NCBI GenBank assembly: GCA_003674045.1
Contig: PENC01000015.1
Coordinates: 1 to 64,000 of the forward strand
Reading direction: 5' to 3'
DNA: 64,000 nucleotides
Origin: Streptomyces griseocarneus
GTDB taxonomy: Bacteria > Actinomycetota > Actinomycetes > Streptomycetales > Streptomycetaceae
The notes under the pieces are model-generated. The model worked only from the letters and a program-made list of their open reading frames with translations. It had not been told where the DNA came from and ran no database searches. Made by a program: the position numbers and the translations under genes. Below are positions 16,950 to 24,186 of this stretch, piece by piece (the first letter of the stretch is position 1; every line of letters starts with the position of its first letter).

Positions 16950-18782
16950 TCATGCCGCGGCGCCTGCGAGCGCGCCGAGCTCTTCCTGGATCAGTCCGAC
17001 GATCTTGCCGAGCGTCTCGTAGTCGGCCAGCCGGAAATCCGACGACCGCACAGGCAGACCGAAGTGCTTCGACGCACGCGACATCAACTCCACCTGCTTC
17101 ACCGAATCCACCCCCAACTCCGCCTCCAGCAACGCATCCGCCGTGAACACGTCCTCCGGATACTCCAGAGCCTCCGCATACAACGCCCGCACCGCCGCCA
17201 TCAACTCATCACGACCCGGCACCACGACGGAGACCCGCTCCGGCACCGCGGCGGAAGCCGGCTCCGGCACCACGGCCGTCTCGGCGGTGCCGCTCGCGGC
17301 CCGGAGTTCCTCCTGGATCAGTCCGACGATCTTGCCGAGCGTCTCGTAGTCGGCCAGCCGGAAATCCGACGACCGCACAGGCAGACCGAAGTGCTTCGAC
17401 GCACGCGACATCAACTCCACCTGCTTCACCGAATCCACCCCCAACTCCGCCTCCAGCAACGCATCCGCCGTGAACACGTCCTCCGGATACTCCAGAGCCT
17501 CCGCATACAACGCCCGCACCGCCGCCATCAACTCATCACGACCCGGCACCACGACGGAGACCTGCCCCGGCGCCGCGGCGGTCGTCGCGGTGGCGGCAGC
17601 GGTCGTCGCCTTTGCGGTGGCGGCAGCGGCAGCGGTCGTCGCGCGGAAGGCGGCGACATGACGGCCGATCAGGTCACGGACGTCCTGACGGGCCGACGGC
17701 CAGAAGGCGGTGAATTCCTCTTCCGTCAGCTCGGGTACGAGGTGACGGCGGAGGCTGTGCAGGCCGTCACCGGTGGCCAGGCCCAGCTCCCGGAGGGAGG
17801 CGAGCGTGGCGGGCAGGCGCAGGACGTTGCCGCGGCCGACGGAGAGCGTGGCGAGCACGGTGAGGTCCGTCTCCGCGCCGCCCTTGAGAACCTTGGGGAC
17901 CAGGGAGGTCAGTGTGGCACGGCCGCCCGTCTCCACGAAGGTGCGCGCGCCGCGCGCGTGGAGGGTGCGGACGGCGGCGGAGAACTTCACCGGGCGGGTG
18001 AAGTGGTCGGCCAGCAGGTCGGCGAACTCCTCCTCCGGCTCGTAGAAGCGCTGGAGGATCGGCGAGTAGACGGGCACGGCCAGCGGCTGCCGGGCGAGAC
18101 CCCGGACGAAGCCGGCGAACTCGGGCGCGGCGTCGGCGAGCGAGGGGTTGTGGAAGGCGAAGGCCGCGTCGAGGTCGACGCAACCGACGGTGAGCTGCTG
18201 GGCGATGGCCCGCACATGGGCGATCGCCCCGCGCGGCCCGCTCAGTACGGTCTGCAGGTCGTGGTTCTCCGTGGCGACGGCCAGCAGCGGGTCGGCCACC
18301 AGGCCCACCAGGTGCGCGGCGCGCTCCGGGGTGGTGGACAGGGCGACCATCGCCCCGCCGCCCGCGTCGCGGCCGGCGATCGCGGCCGTGCGACGGATCA
18401 CGATACGGGCACCGTCCTCGACCGAGTACGCGCCGGCGGCGACCAGCGCGGTGATCTCGCCGAGGCTGTGGCCCATGAGTACGGCTGGCCGCACACCCTG
18501 CGCGGTCAGCACCTGATGGGCAGCCAGCCCAGCGCCGTAGATGGCGAGTTGGGAGACCCAGGGCGCGTCCCCGAGCAGCGTGGCGAGCTCGACCGGCGCG
18601 GCGCCGAACAGCGTGTCCGACACGCGGCGCGAGAACATCTCGGTGGTGACGGCGTCGATGCGCTCGAAGACGGCGCGGATCTCGGGGTGCGCCTGGTGGG
18701 CGCGCTCCAGCGCGACCCCGTCGAAGCCGCCCTGACCGGGGAAGAGCAGTACGGGCCCGGTGGCCGTGTCCATGGTGGTCAT
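16950..18782 (-). CDS. PKS subunit: acyltransferase - ACP - ACP
   Basis: A 610-residue loading and carrier subunit. Residues 8-340 are a malonyl-type acyltransferase with FPGQGG and the nucleophile Ser106 in GHSLGE. A long Ala/Thr linker follows (about 375-400). Two acyl carrier proteins come next, each with LGVDSVKQVEL; the phosphopantetheine serines are at about 451 and 560. The DSVK style matches ACPs of PUFA synthases rather than modular PKSs. The ACP coding sequences are perfect 252-bp DNA repeats. The cluster of ATG codons at 18785, 18782 and 18773 leaves the start slightly uncertain; 18782 has GAGAGGA seven bases upstream. It supplies extender units and carries the growing chain for the two downstream subunits. 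Confidence 0.88.
   Translation of the reverse strand: MTTMDTATGPVLLFPGQGGFDGVALERAHQAHPEIRAVFERIDAVTTEMFSRRVSDTLFGAAPVELATLLGDAPWVSQLAIYGAGLAAHQVLTAQGVRPAVLMGHSLGEITALVAAGAYSVEDGARIVIRRTAAIAGRDAGGGAMVALSTTPERAAHLVGLVADPLLAVATENHDLQTVLSGPRGAIAHVRAIAQQLTVGCVDLDAAFAFHNPSLADAAPEFAGFVRGLARQPLAVPVYSPILQRFYEPEEEFADLLADHFTRPVKFSAAVRTLHARGARTFVETGGRATLTSLVPKVLKGGAETDLTVLATLSVGRGNVLRLPATLASLRELGLATGDGLHSLRRHLVPELTEEEFTAFWPSARQDVRDLIGRHVAAFRATTAAAAATAKATTAAATATTAAAPGQVSVVVPGRDELMAAVRALYAEALEYPEDVFTADALLEAELGVDSVKQVELMSRASKHFGLPVRSSDFRLADYETLGKIVGLIQEELRAASGTAETAVVPEPASAAVPERVSVVVPGRDELMAAVRALYAEALEYPEDVFTADALLEAELGVDSVKQVELMSRASKHFGLPVRSSDFRLADYETLGKIVGLIQEELGALAGAAA
16984..17562 (-). repeat. Perfect 252-bp tandem duplication of the ACP coding region
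   Basis: Bases 16984-17235 and 17311-17562 are identical by direct comparison, with a 327-bp period (109 codons), so each unit covers nearly the whole ACP domain. The 75-bp spacer between the copies differs from the other linker. Within the repeat the coding strand uses TTG, GAT, CGT and CCT codons noticeably more than the C-ending style of the neighbouring domains, which suggests recent duplication or gene conversion of a module with its own codon habit. Confidence 0.95.
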
Positions 18783-18815
18783 CATTGAGTCCTCTCGTGC
18801 GAGGCGTGACGGTGA

Positions 18816-18833
18816 CGTCGCGCATGCGTGACG
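18816..18833. promoter_or_regulatory. Imperfect palindrome upstream of the AT-ACP gene
   Basis: An 18-bp inverted repeat centred on CGCATGCG, with one mismatched pair, lies in the 158-bp gap between the FAD monooxygenase stop and the PKS start. This is the natural place for an operator of the PKS operon. The regulator is unknown. Confidence 0.4.
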
Positions 18834-18940
18834 CCGGACGTGGCCCACGCCGCCGACGCGTCGCGGGCGGGCGCAGGCGTGTCGTGGACGCCTCGTGGGC
18901 GGGATGAAGGAAAGGGCAAGTGCGGGGCGCGGGTGGCCCG

Positions 18941-20308
18941 TCAGGGCCTGGGGCTGCGCAGCAGCAGCTCGCCCATGGGCCCGAGGGCACCCGCCATCAG
19001 CCGGTCCGCGAGTGCCGCGGGCGCGGCGGGCCGTCCCGGCACGCCGTGCAGGAGCCAGCGCAGGAACCGGATCCTCGGCGGCAGTCCGCCCTTCTCGTCG
19101 ACGTAGTCGAAGAGCTCCCGGAAGGCGGCCCGGGAGTAGAAGTCGGCCGGTGGCACGACCGTCGAGAACAGGCCGATCATGCCCCGGGCGTGGTACGGGC
19201 TGCGGCTCATCGCCTCGATCAGCGCGCGCTCCTCGGGCGAGTGGTCGGCGATCCGCGCGTAGTCGCGCGTGTAGTCGTAGTGATCCACGATCAGTTGGTC
19301 GCGGCGCCGGCGATAGGCGGACAGGGCCCGGTCCATCGGCAGCCGGCCGGTCAGGCCGTCGTCGACCGCCTCGGCGAGCAGTTCCGCGCCGAGCACGGCA
19401 TGGGTGATGCCCGACGCCGTGATGGGGTCGCGGGTGGCCGAGGCGTCGCCCACCAGGGCCCAGCCGGGACCGCGGGGCACCCGCAGGAAATTCGGCACCG
19501 CGCCGGTGAGCCAGCGATCCGCCCTGCGGGTACTCCGCAATTTCCCGGCAAATTCCTCGTCGACGTCCGCGAATGCCGCGATGACCTGTTCGTCGATGGC
19601 TTCCTCGGAATTCCCGGAAGGGAAATCCTCGGTGGGCCAGGCGACTCCGACAATGGTGAGGCCGTCATGCGTGGGCCAGGTGAACGGGTGCCGCCGGTTC
19701 TTGCGGTAGGTCCGCACCAGGGCGTCTTGCGGCAGCCCTTCCCAGTACGTCCAGTAGCTCTTGCTGAGCACCGGCTCGTCCCGGTACTTCGCGGCCCCGA
19801 CGAGCTGGGCGATCCGGGAATTCTTGCCGTCCGCGCCGATGACGACGGCCGCCTTCTCGCTGAAGGGCCCGGACTCCTTGGAGGTGCCGGTGACCCCGAC
19901 GACGGTGCCGTCGTCGGCGCGCAACACCCCCTGGACGGAGACCCCTTCACGCAACTCGGCGCCCGCTTCGACGGCGCTGCGCACCAGGGCGTGGTCGAGT
20001 GCGAGGCGGGGCGGCGAGAGCGCGTGGTCCACCTCGTCGACGGCGGTCAGCGGGGCCTGGAGCCGGACCGGGCCGGACTGGAGACCGTAGTGGGTGATCC
20101 GCGGGATCTCGTGGCCGGTCAGCTTGTCGAGCACTCCCCAGCGCTTCAGCCTGAGCACGCCCGGCGGATGGATCAGATTCGTGGACGAAGAGGTCCGGCT
20201 CGGAAAGCGGGCGCGGTCGACCAGGAGCACCCGGTGCCCCCGCCGCGCCAGCAGCATCGCCGTGGACGAACCGGAAATGCGTGCGCCCACCACAACAACG
20301 TCGTACAT
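18941..20308 (-). CDS. FAD-dependent monooxygenase / oxidoreductase
   Basis: A 455-residue flavoprotein of the PHBH/geranylgeranyl-reductase-like fold. The N-terminal dinucleotide loop reads VVVGARISGSSTAMLLARRG (first Gly of GxGxxG replaced by the A-R-I-S-G pattern seen in some relatives). The middle DG motif is VIGADGKNSRI and the late FAD-binding GD motif is ALVGDASATRDPITASGI. Such enzymes hydroxylate, epoxidise or saturate lipophilic substrates. It is the first gene of the leftward PKS run, with a long upstream region facing the IclR gene. ATG 20308 is chosen because it begins exactly at the Rossmann strand MYDVVVVG; an in-frame start 29 codons earlier would add unstructured sequence. 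The substrate is not known. Confidence 0.85.
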   Translation of the reverse strand: MYDVVVVGARISGSSTAMLLARRGHRVLLVDRARFPSRTSSSTNLIHPPGVLRLKRWGVLDKLTGHEIPRITHYGLQSGPVRLQAPLTAVDEVDHALSPPRLALDHALVRSAVEAGAELREGVSVQGVLRADDGTVVGVTGTSKESGPFSEKAAVVIGADGKNSRIAQLVGAAKYRDEPVLSKSYWTYWEGLPQDALVRTYRKNRRHPFTWPTHDGLTIVGVAWPTEDFPSGNSEEAIDEQVIAAFADVDEEFAGKLRSTRRADRWLTGAVPNFLRVPRGPGWALVGDASATRDPITASGITHAVLGAELLAEAVDDGLTGRLPMDRALSAYRRRRDQLIVDHYDYTRDYARIADHSPEERALIEAMSRSPYHARGMIGLFSTVVPPADFYSRAAFRELFDYVDEKGGLPPRIRFLRWLLHGVPGRPAAPAALADRLMAGALGPMGELLLRSPRP

Positions 20309-21110
20309 CCGCGCCCCCGTTGCACAGATATCATCTCGCGTCCCTCTGGATCCCGATGGAATCCGAGGAACCCGGACAGGCGACCCCGGCGCCATTGCCG
20401 GACGGACCGCCCATAAGAATTCCCGGTGTCCGGCGCCCCCGGCGCCACGTCAACACCTCTGCTCCCTCGGAGCGTTGCCGCCCGATTGCCAGGTGAGATT
20501 AACAAGGCCCGGCTCAGGGGTGTCAACGCATTCCAGGTAATGCTCGGCTATTTTCCACGTGGCGAGAAACCACGCATTTCTCACGACGCGAGAAAAGGCG
20601 CGGGGAAGGCTCGCCCGGCGACCCGATTTGGTAGAACTTTCAATATTTGATCGCGGGTCGGATGTGACAGGCGACTCAGAGAACGCCCTGATCCCGTGCG
20701 GTATGGTCGCCCCCGAAGTACGCAAGCGACACCGAGCCGCCGCGCCGCGGCTCGTCGCACGGCAGCTTTTTCACCGGGGGGTGGGATGTATGACGAGGTC
20801 CCGTAGGGCGACATCGCGAGCCTCGGACACAGGGGCGTCCGCACCGGCCACACCACTCCCGACCTGTCACGCGCACACCCGCGGCCTTCGCGCCTGCCGC
20901 TGTCGCGCCCACCGCGCCGTTCGCGTCTGAGCCCCGCGCGGGCCACGCACCACCACATCTCCGCCGGGGTCCGTCGGACCCGACCCGGCGTACTCCAGTT
21001 TCCTTTTCCCGCACCGTTCCGGACGCCGGTTCAGCACGCCGGTGCGCTGTCGGCACCATCAGCCGGAGTCTGGCGCAACAACCGGTGCGCGCCCCGAGGA
21101 GCCCGTCTTC
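20309..21110. other. Long divergent intergenic region, no convincing gene
   Basis: About 800 bp separate the FAD monooxygenase from the IclR regulator. Short open frames here lack ribosome binding sites and codon bias. A relatively AT-rich tract at about 20540-20660 (including CAATATTTGATC near 20641) is the likely promoter zone, with CCACGTGG at 20555-20562 and an inverted repeat just to its right. The remainder is GC-rich leader sequence without recognised motifs. Confidence 0.6.
20564..20596. promoter_or_regulatory. Candidate operator, GAGAAA-N7-TTTCTC plus a direct copy
   Basis: GAGAAA (20564-20569) and TTTCTC (20577-20582) form a perfect 6-bp inverted repeat with a 7-bp spacer. GCGAGAAAA recurs at 20588-20596. 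The site lies in the AT-richer part of the region between the PKS operon and the IclR-family gene, so it is a reasonable site for that regulator. This is inference from position and symmetry only. Confidence 0.35.
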
Positions 21111-22031
21111 ATGCCCACACACACCTTGCCGGACCGGCGCGGCCACACCCGGCCACGACCGTCGTCACCCAAATCCACATCCACCGCAACCGCGGCCGCG
21201 AACCCCCCGTCCGGGGCCGGAGGCACCGGCCACGCCGTACGGGTCTTCCGCGTCCAACAGGCGTTCGCCGAGCTCGGCGGGGAGGCGCACAGCCTCCGCG
21301 AACTCGCGGGAGTGAGCGGGCTCGACGACTCGGCGGTGCACCGCATCCTCCAGTCCGGGGTGGGGCACGGCACCTTCACCCAGGTCGGGCGCGGCCTGTA
21401 CCGGCTGGGCTCGTCCGCCGCCCGGCTCGGCATCCACGCCCTGCTCCACGCTCCGAACGTCGACGCCGGCGAGGTGCTGGAGCGACTGCGCCACGACACC
21501 GACGGCGGCATGGTCTTCCTCTACTCCCTCCACTCCCTGACACATTTCTGCGGGGCGCAGCGCCAGTGCACGGACATGGCGGTCGGTGAGTCGGACCTCG
21601 CCGAGTTCGGGCTGACGCCAAGAGAGCTGATGACCCTGGGCCGTTCGCTGCGGCTCGGGGCCTCGGGCCGGGTCATCCTGGCTCACCTGCCGGGCCCGCT
21701 CCAGGAGCGGGCGCTGGCGGAGCCGGTACCCGAACGGCCGGGCCCCGGGGTGTACCTCGACGACGACCAGTTGCTCGCGACGCTCCCGGAGATCCGGGAG
21801 CGGGGGTACGCGGTCGGCATCGAGGAGTGCCTGCACGGCTGGAACTCCTGTGCCGCACCGGTCTTCTGGGGCGGGTCCGTGATGGGCTCGGTCGTCTTCC
21901 TCAAGCCCACGGACGCCATGCCCGCGCCTTCGGCGACGGACGTCGCCGCGGTCAAGGCCGCGGGCGCCGGGATCAGCCGGCTGCTCGACGGCTCGGCCCC
22001 GCTCGCGGTTCCGCACCGGGGTACCGCGTGA
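21111..22031 (+). CDS. IclR-family transcriptional regulator
   Basis: A 306-residue regulator. About 45 disordered Pro/Thr-rich residues precede an N-terminal winged helix-turn-helix (residues about 47-105; SLRELAGVSGLDDSAVHRIL is the recognition region), followed by a C-terminal effector-binding domain (about 120-295). ATG 21111 has GAGGA about ten bases upstream. An in-frame start at 21042 would add 23 residues with no better signal. Divergent from the FAD monooxygenase and PKS operon, it is the most obvious cluster-situated regulator. IclR proteins usually bind palindromes in such shared spacers and respond to a small metabolite. It ends at a 16-bp hairpin. Confidence 0.85.
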   Translation: MPTHTLPDRRGHTRPRPSSPKSTSTATAAANPPSGAGGTGHAVRVFRVQQAFAELGGEAHSLRELAGVSGLDDSAVHRILQSGVGHGTFTQVGRGLYRLGSSAARLGIHALLHAPNVDAGEVLERLRHDTDGGMVFLYSLHSLTHFCGAQRQCTDMAVGESDLAEFGLTPRELMTLGRSLRLGASGRVILAHLPGPLQERALAEPVPERPGPGVYLDDDQLLATLPEIRERGYAVGIEECLHGWNSCAAPVFWGGSVMGSVVFLKPTDAMPAPSATDVAAVKAAGAGISRLLDGSAPLAVPHRGTA

Positions 22032-22076
22032 ACCGGGCCGCCCCGTAGCTCCGGACCGCCGCGCCGTACGAAAACG

Positions 22077-22119
22077 ACTCCCGCCCGCGGATCTCGGGGG
22101 ATGATCCGCGGGCGGGAGT
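22077..22119. terminator. Bidirectional hairpin terminator
   Basis: A perfect 16-bp inverted repeat (22077-22092 and 22104-22119, 11-nt loop) lies between the convergent IclR and MFS genes. AAAACG precedes the left arm, giving a CGTTTT tail for leftward transcripts. Confidence 0.85.
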
Positions 22120-22177
22120 GGTCCGGGGGGATCGCCTCGCCGGGGCCGCTCCGACGAGCGGTCCCGGCGAGGCCGTC

Positions 22178-23422
22178 TCAGCGGGCGGAGGCGGGCTGCG
22201 CCGCCGGGGCTCCGGCCGCCTCCGCCGCCTTCTGGCCACGGCGGATGAGCGCCTGCCCCCACTCGCCCGCCAGCAGGCCGACCACGACGATGCCGGCGGC
22301 CGGGATGCCCAGGTGCTTCATGCCGACACCGTGATGGACGATGAAGCCGCCGACGATCGGTGCCAGCGAGACGCCGATGTAGTTGGCCGAGGAGCTCAGC
22401 GAGATGGCCAGCGGCGCGGCGGAGGGGTTGATCCCGACCAGCCGGTGCTGGATGGGCACGAGCATCGCCCAGCCGCAGGCGCCCCAGATCATCAGCGCGA
22501 TGAACGCGGTGACCAGGTGCTTGCTGGTCCACGGGGTGGTGGCGAAGACGAGGACGGCGATGACACCCGCCGTGTTGATGATGATCCGGTTGCCGATCCG
22601 GTCCGTCAGCTTGCCCGCGGCGAAGTTGCCGATCACGGCGGCCACGCCCCAGGCGAAGAGCAGCCAGGCGAGGGTGCGGGTGTTGCCACCGGTGGCCGGG
22701 GAGAAGACCTGGCTCACATAGGTGTAGAGGATGAACAGACCGCAGTAGGCGACGGCCAGCAGGATCAGGGTGAGCACGATCTTGATGTCGGAGAGCGGGG
22801 AGAGTCGCTGCTTCAGCCCGACCGCCGGGGGCGCGGGCACCGCGGGCACACCGATGGCGACGGCCAGTCCGCCGACGAGGCCGACCACGGCGACGAACAT
22901 CATCGTGCCGCGCCAGTCGGTGAAGCTGCTGATGGCGGTGCCGATCGGGGAGCCGAGGGCGGTGGCGGCGCTGAGGCCGCCGAAGAGGATCGCCAGCGCC
23001 GTGCCGCGCTTCTCCGCGGGCGCCAGGGCCACCACCGTGGCACCGGAGGTGGGGGTGAAGGTGGCGCCGCCGAGCGCCGCGACGACGCGGAAGGCCATGG
23101 CGGCCTCGAAGCTGTTCGCCAGCCCGGTGCCGATGTTGCCGACGATGAAGATCCCGAGCCCGATGAGCAGCAGCTGCTTGCGCGGCACCCGCGCCGCCAG
23201 CGTGGCGATGACGGGGCTGAGGACGGCGTACGACAGCGCGTAGGCGGTGATGAGCTCCGCGCTGTCCGAGACGCTGATGTCCAGGTCCTTCGCGACACCC
23301 GGCAGGATGCCCGCCACCACGAAGCTGTCCGTGCCGATCGCGAACATCCCGATGGCGAGTGCGACGAGTCGCAGGGTGAGTCTTCTGTCCACTCTGTCCG
23401 TCCAGCCTGTTCCGCGGCCCAC
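22178..23422 (-). CDS. MFS efflux transporter, DHA1 type
   Basis: A 414-residue inner-membrane protein with about twelve hydrophobic segments, beginning with ALAIGMFAIGTDSFVVAGILP, typical of the DHA1/AraJ drug and sugar-analogue exporters. The loop after the second helix carries ARVPRKQLLLIG in place of the classical GxxxDRxGRR signature, and the sixth-helix loop has KQRLSPLSDIK. It probably exports the cluster product or confers self-resistance. GTG 23422 has GAGGT seven bases upstream. It is divergent from the CGNR zinc-finger gene, and the spacer carries a rare AT-rich palindrome, suggesting local control. The substrate is not known. Confidence 0.88.
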   Translation of the reverse strand: MGRGTGWTDRVDRRLTLRLVALAIGMFAIGTDSFVVAGILPGVAKDLDISVSDSAELITAYALSYAVLSPVIATLAARVPRKQLLLIGLGIFIVGNIGTGLANSFEAAMAFRVVAALGGATFTPTSGATVVALAPAEKRGTALAILFGGLSAATALGSPIGTAISSFTDWRGTMMFVAVVGLVGGLAVAIGVPAVPAPPAVGLKQRLSPLSDIKIVLTLILLAVAYCGLFILYTYVSQVFSPATGGNTRTLAWLLFAWGVAAVIGNFAAGKLTDRIGNRIIINTAGVIAVLVFATTPWTSKHLVTAFIALMIWGACGWAMLVPIQHRLVGINPSAAPLAISLSSSANYIGVSLAPIVGGFIVHHGVGMKHLGIPAAGIVVVGLLAGEWGQALIRRGQKAAEAAGAPAAQPASAR

Positions 23423-23435
23423 TCGGCCGACCTCT

Positions 23436-23461
23436 AACGGTTAAATTTAAGTGTTGCCGTT
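23436..23461. promoter_or_regulatory. AT-rich palindrome in the divergent MFS/CGNR promoter
   Basis: TTAAATTTAA (23441-23450) is a perfect 10-bp palindrome in otherwise GC-rich DNA. It is flanked by AACGG (23436-23440) and CCGTT (23457-23461). It lies between two divergent start codons and is a strong candidate for a shared operator or overlapping -10 elements. Confidence 0.5.
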
Positions 23462-23496
23462 ATCTCGGGGAGAACAGTACGACGACCTCACGGAGA

Positions 23497-24111
23497 ATGG
23501 CAAGAGTTACCATGAGGGGCATGGATGCTCCCCAGCACGCCTCCCCGCCCTCGCCGCCCGGCGAGGACCGCTTCTCCTCACTCGCCCTGGTCAACACGGA
23601 GCTCAATCTGCCGAGCGGCCCGTACGACGGGCTGACGGACCCGGCAGCCACGGACGACTGGCTCGCCCGGAAGGGGCTCGTCGACCACGGGACCCGCACC
23701 GACGCCCGCCAGACCGCCCGGCTGCGGGACCTGCGCACAGCGCTGCGCGGCCTCTTCGAGGCCCGCGTCGCCGGAGCACGGCCGACACGGGAGAGCCTGG
23801 ACCGGGTCAACGAGGCCCTGGCCGCGGCGCCCGGCACCCGGGCGCTCGGCTGGGCCGCCGACGGTCCCTGCCCCGTGGTACGACCGGCTCCCGGGGATCC
23901 CGTGGACGCGGCGCTGACCCGGCTCGCGGAGGACGGCGCCGACCTGCTGACCGGCCCCGAGGCCCGGAAGATCGCCACGTGCGCCGCCCCTGGCTGCACG
24001 CGGATGTTCCTGCGCTCCCACGCGGCCCGGCGCTGGTGCTCGGACCGCTGCGGCAACCGCGTCCGGGCCACACGCCACTACTCAGGCCGCAAGGCGGACG
24101 CGCCGTCATGA
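23497..24111 (+). CDS. CGNR zinc-finger protein (ABATE domain), putative regulator
   Basis: A protein of up to 204 residues. The N-terminal part (LALVNTELNLPSG; TDDWLARKGL) is the ABATE stress-associated domain. The C-terminus is a CGNR zinc finger with CAAPGC, WCSDRCGNRVRATRHYSG; the four Cys ligands and the diagnostic CGNR are intact. Proteins of this family are thought to be transcription regulators and often sit beside the gene they control. Here that would be the divergent MFS exporter across a palindrome-bearing spacer. The start is uncertain: ATG at 23497, 23512 or 23521 are all in frame and none has an ideal ribosome binding site. Confidence 0.85.
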   Translation: MARVTMRGMDAPQHASPPSPPGEDRFSSLALVNTELNLPSGPYDGLTDPAATDDWLARKGLVDHGTRTDARQTARLRDLRTALRGLFEARVAGARPTRESLDRVNEALAAAPGTRALGWAADGPCPVVRPAPGDPVDAALTRLAEDGADLLTGPEARKIATCAAPGCTRMFLRSHAARRWCSDRCGNRVRATRHYSGRKADAPS

Positions 24112-24112
24112 C

Positions 24113-24161
24113 AAAGGACGCCGGGCGGGCCGGAGATCTCTCCAGCCCGCCCGGCGTCCTT
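24113..24161. terminator. Bidirectional hairpin terminator
   Basis: A long perfect stem (about 15-17 bp; left arm from 24113-24116 to 24130, right arm 24145-24161) with a 14-nt loop separates the CGNR gene from the convergent SorC-type gene. The outer AAGG/CCTT pairs give a short T tail. It marks the right end of the biosynthetic region. Confidence 0.85.
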
Positions 24162-24186
24162 CCGCGACATGTGCCGACGCGGCGGC

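Noticed and set aside
16984-17562. Direct repeats considered as a CRISPR array or insertion-sequence ends
   Set aside because: The 252-bp units are in-frame ACP coding sequence with one spacer. There are no short regularly spaced units, no terminal inverted repeats and no transposase.
8477-18782. Enediyne or type II aromatic PKS
   Set aside because: Enediyne PKSs are single-chain KS-AT-ACP-KR-DH proteins with dedicated partners, and type II systems use free-standing KS/CLF/ACP. Here the KS, KS-like, KR and DH are fused and the AT carries tandem ACPs.
17064-18788. A rightward open frame with repeated segments opposite the AT-ACP-ACP gene
   Set aside because: The apparent protein repeat is only the reverse reading of the duplicated ACP DNA.
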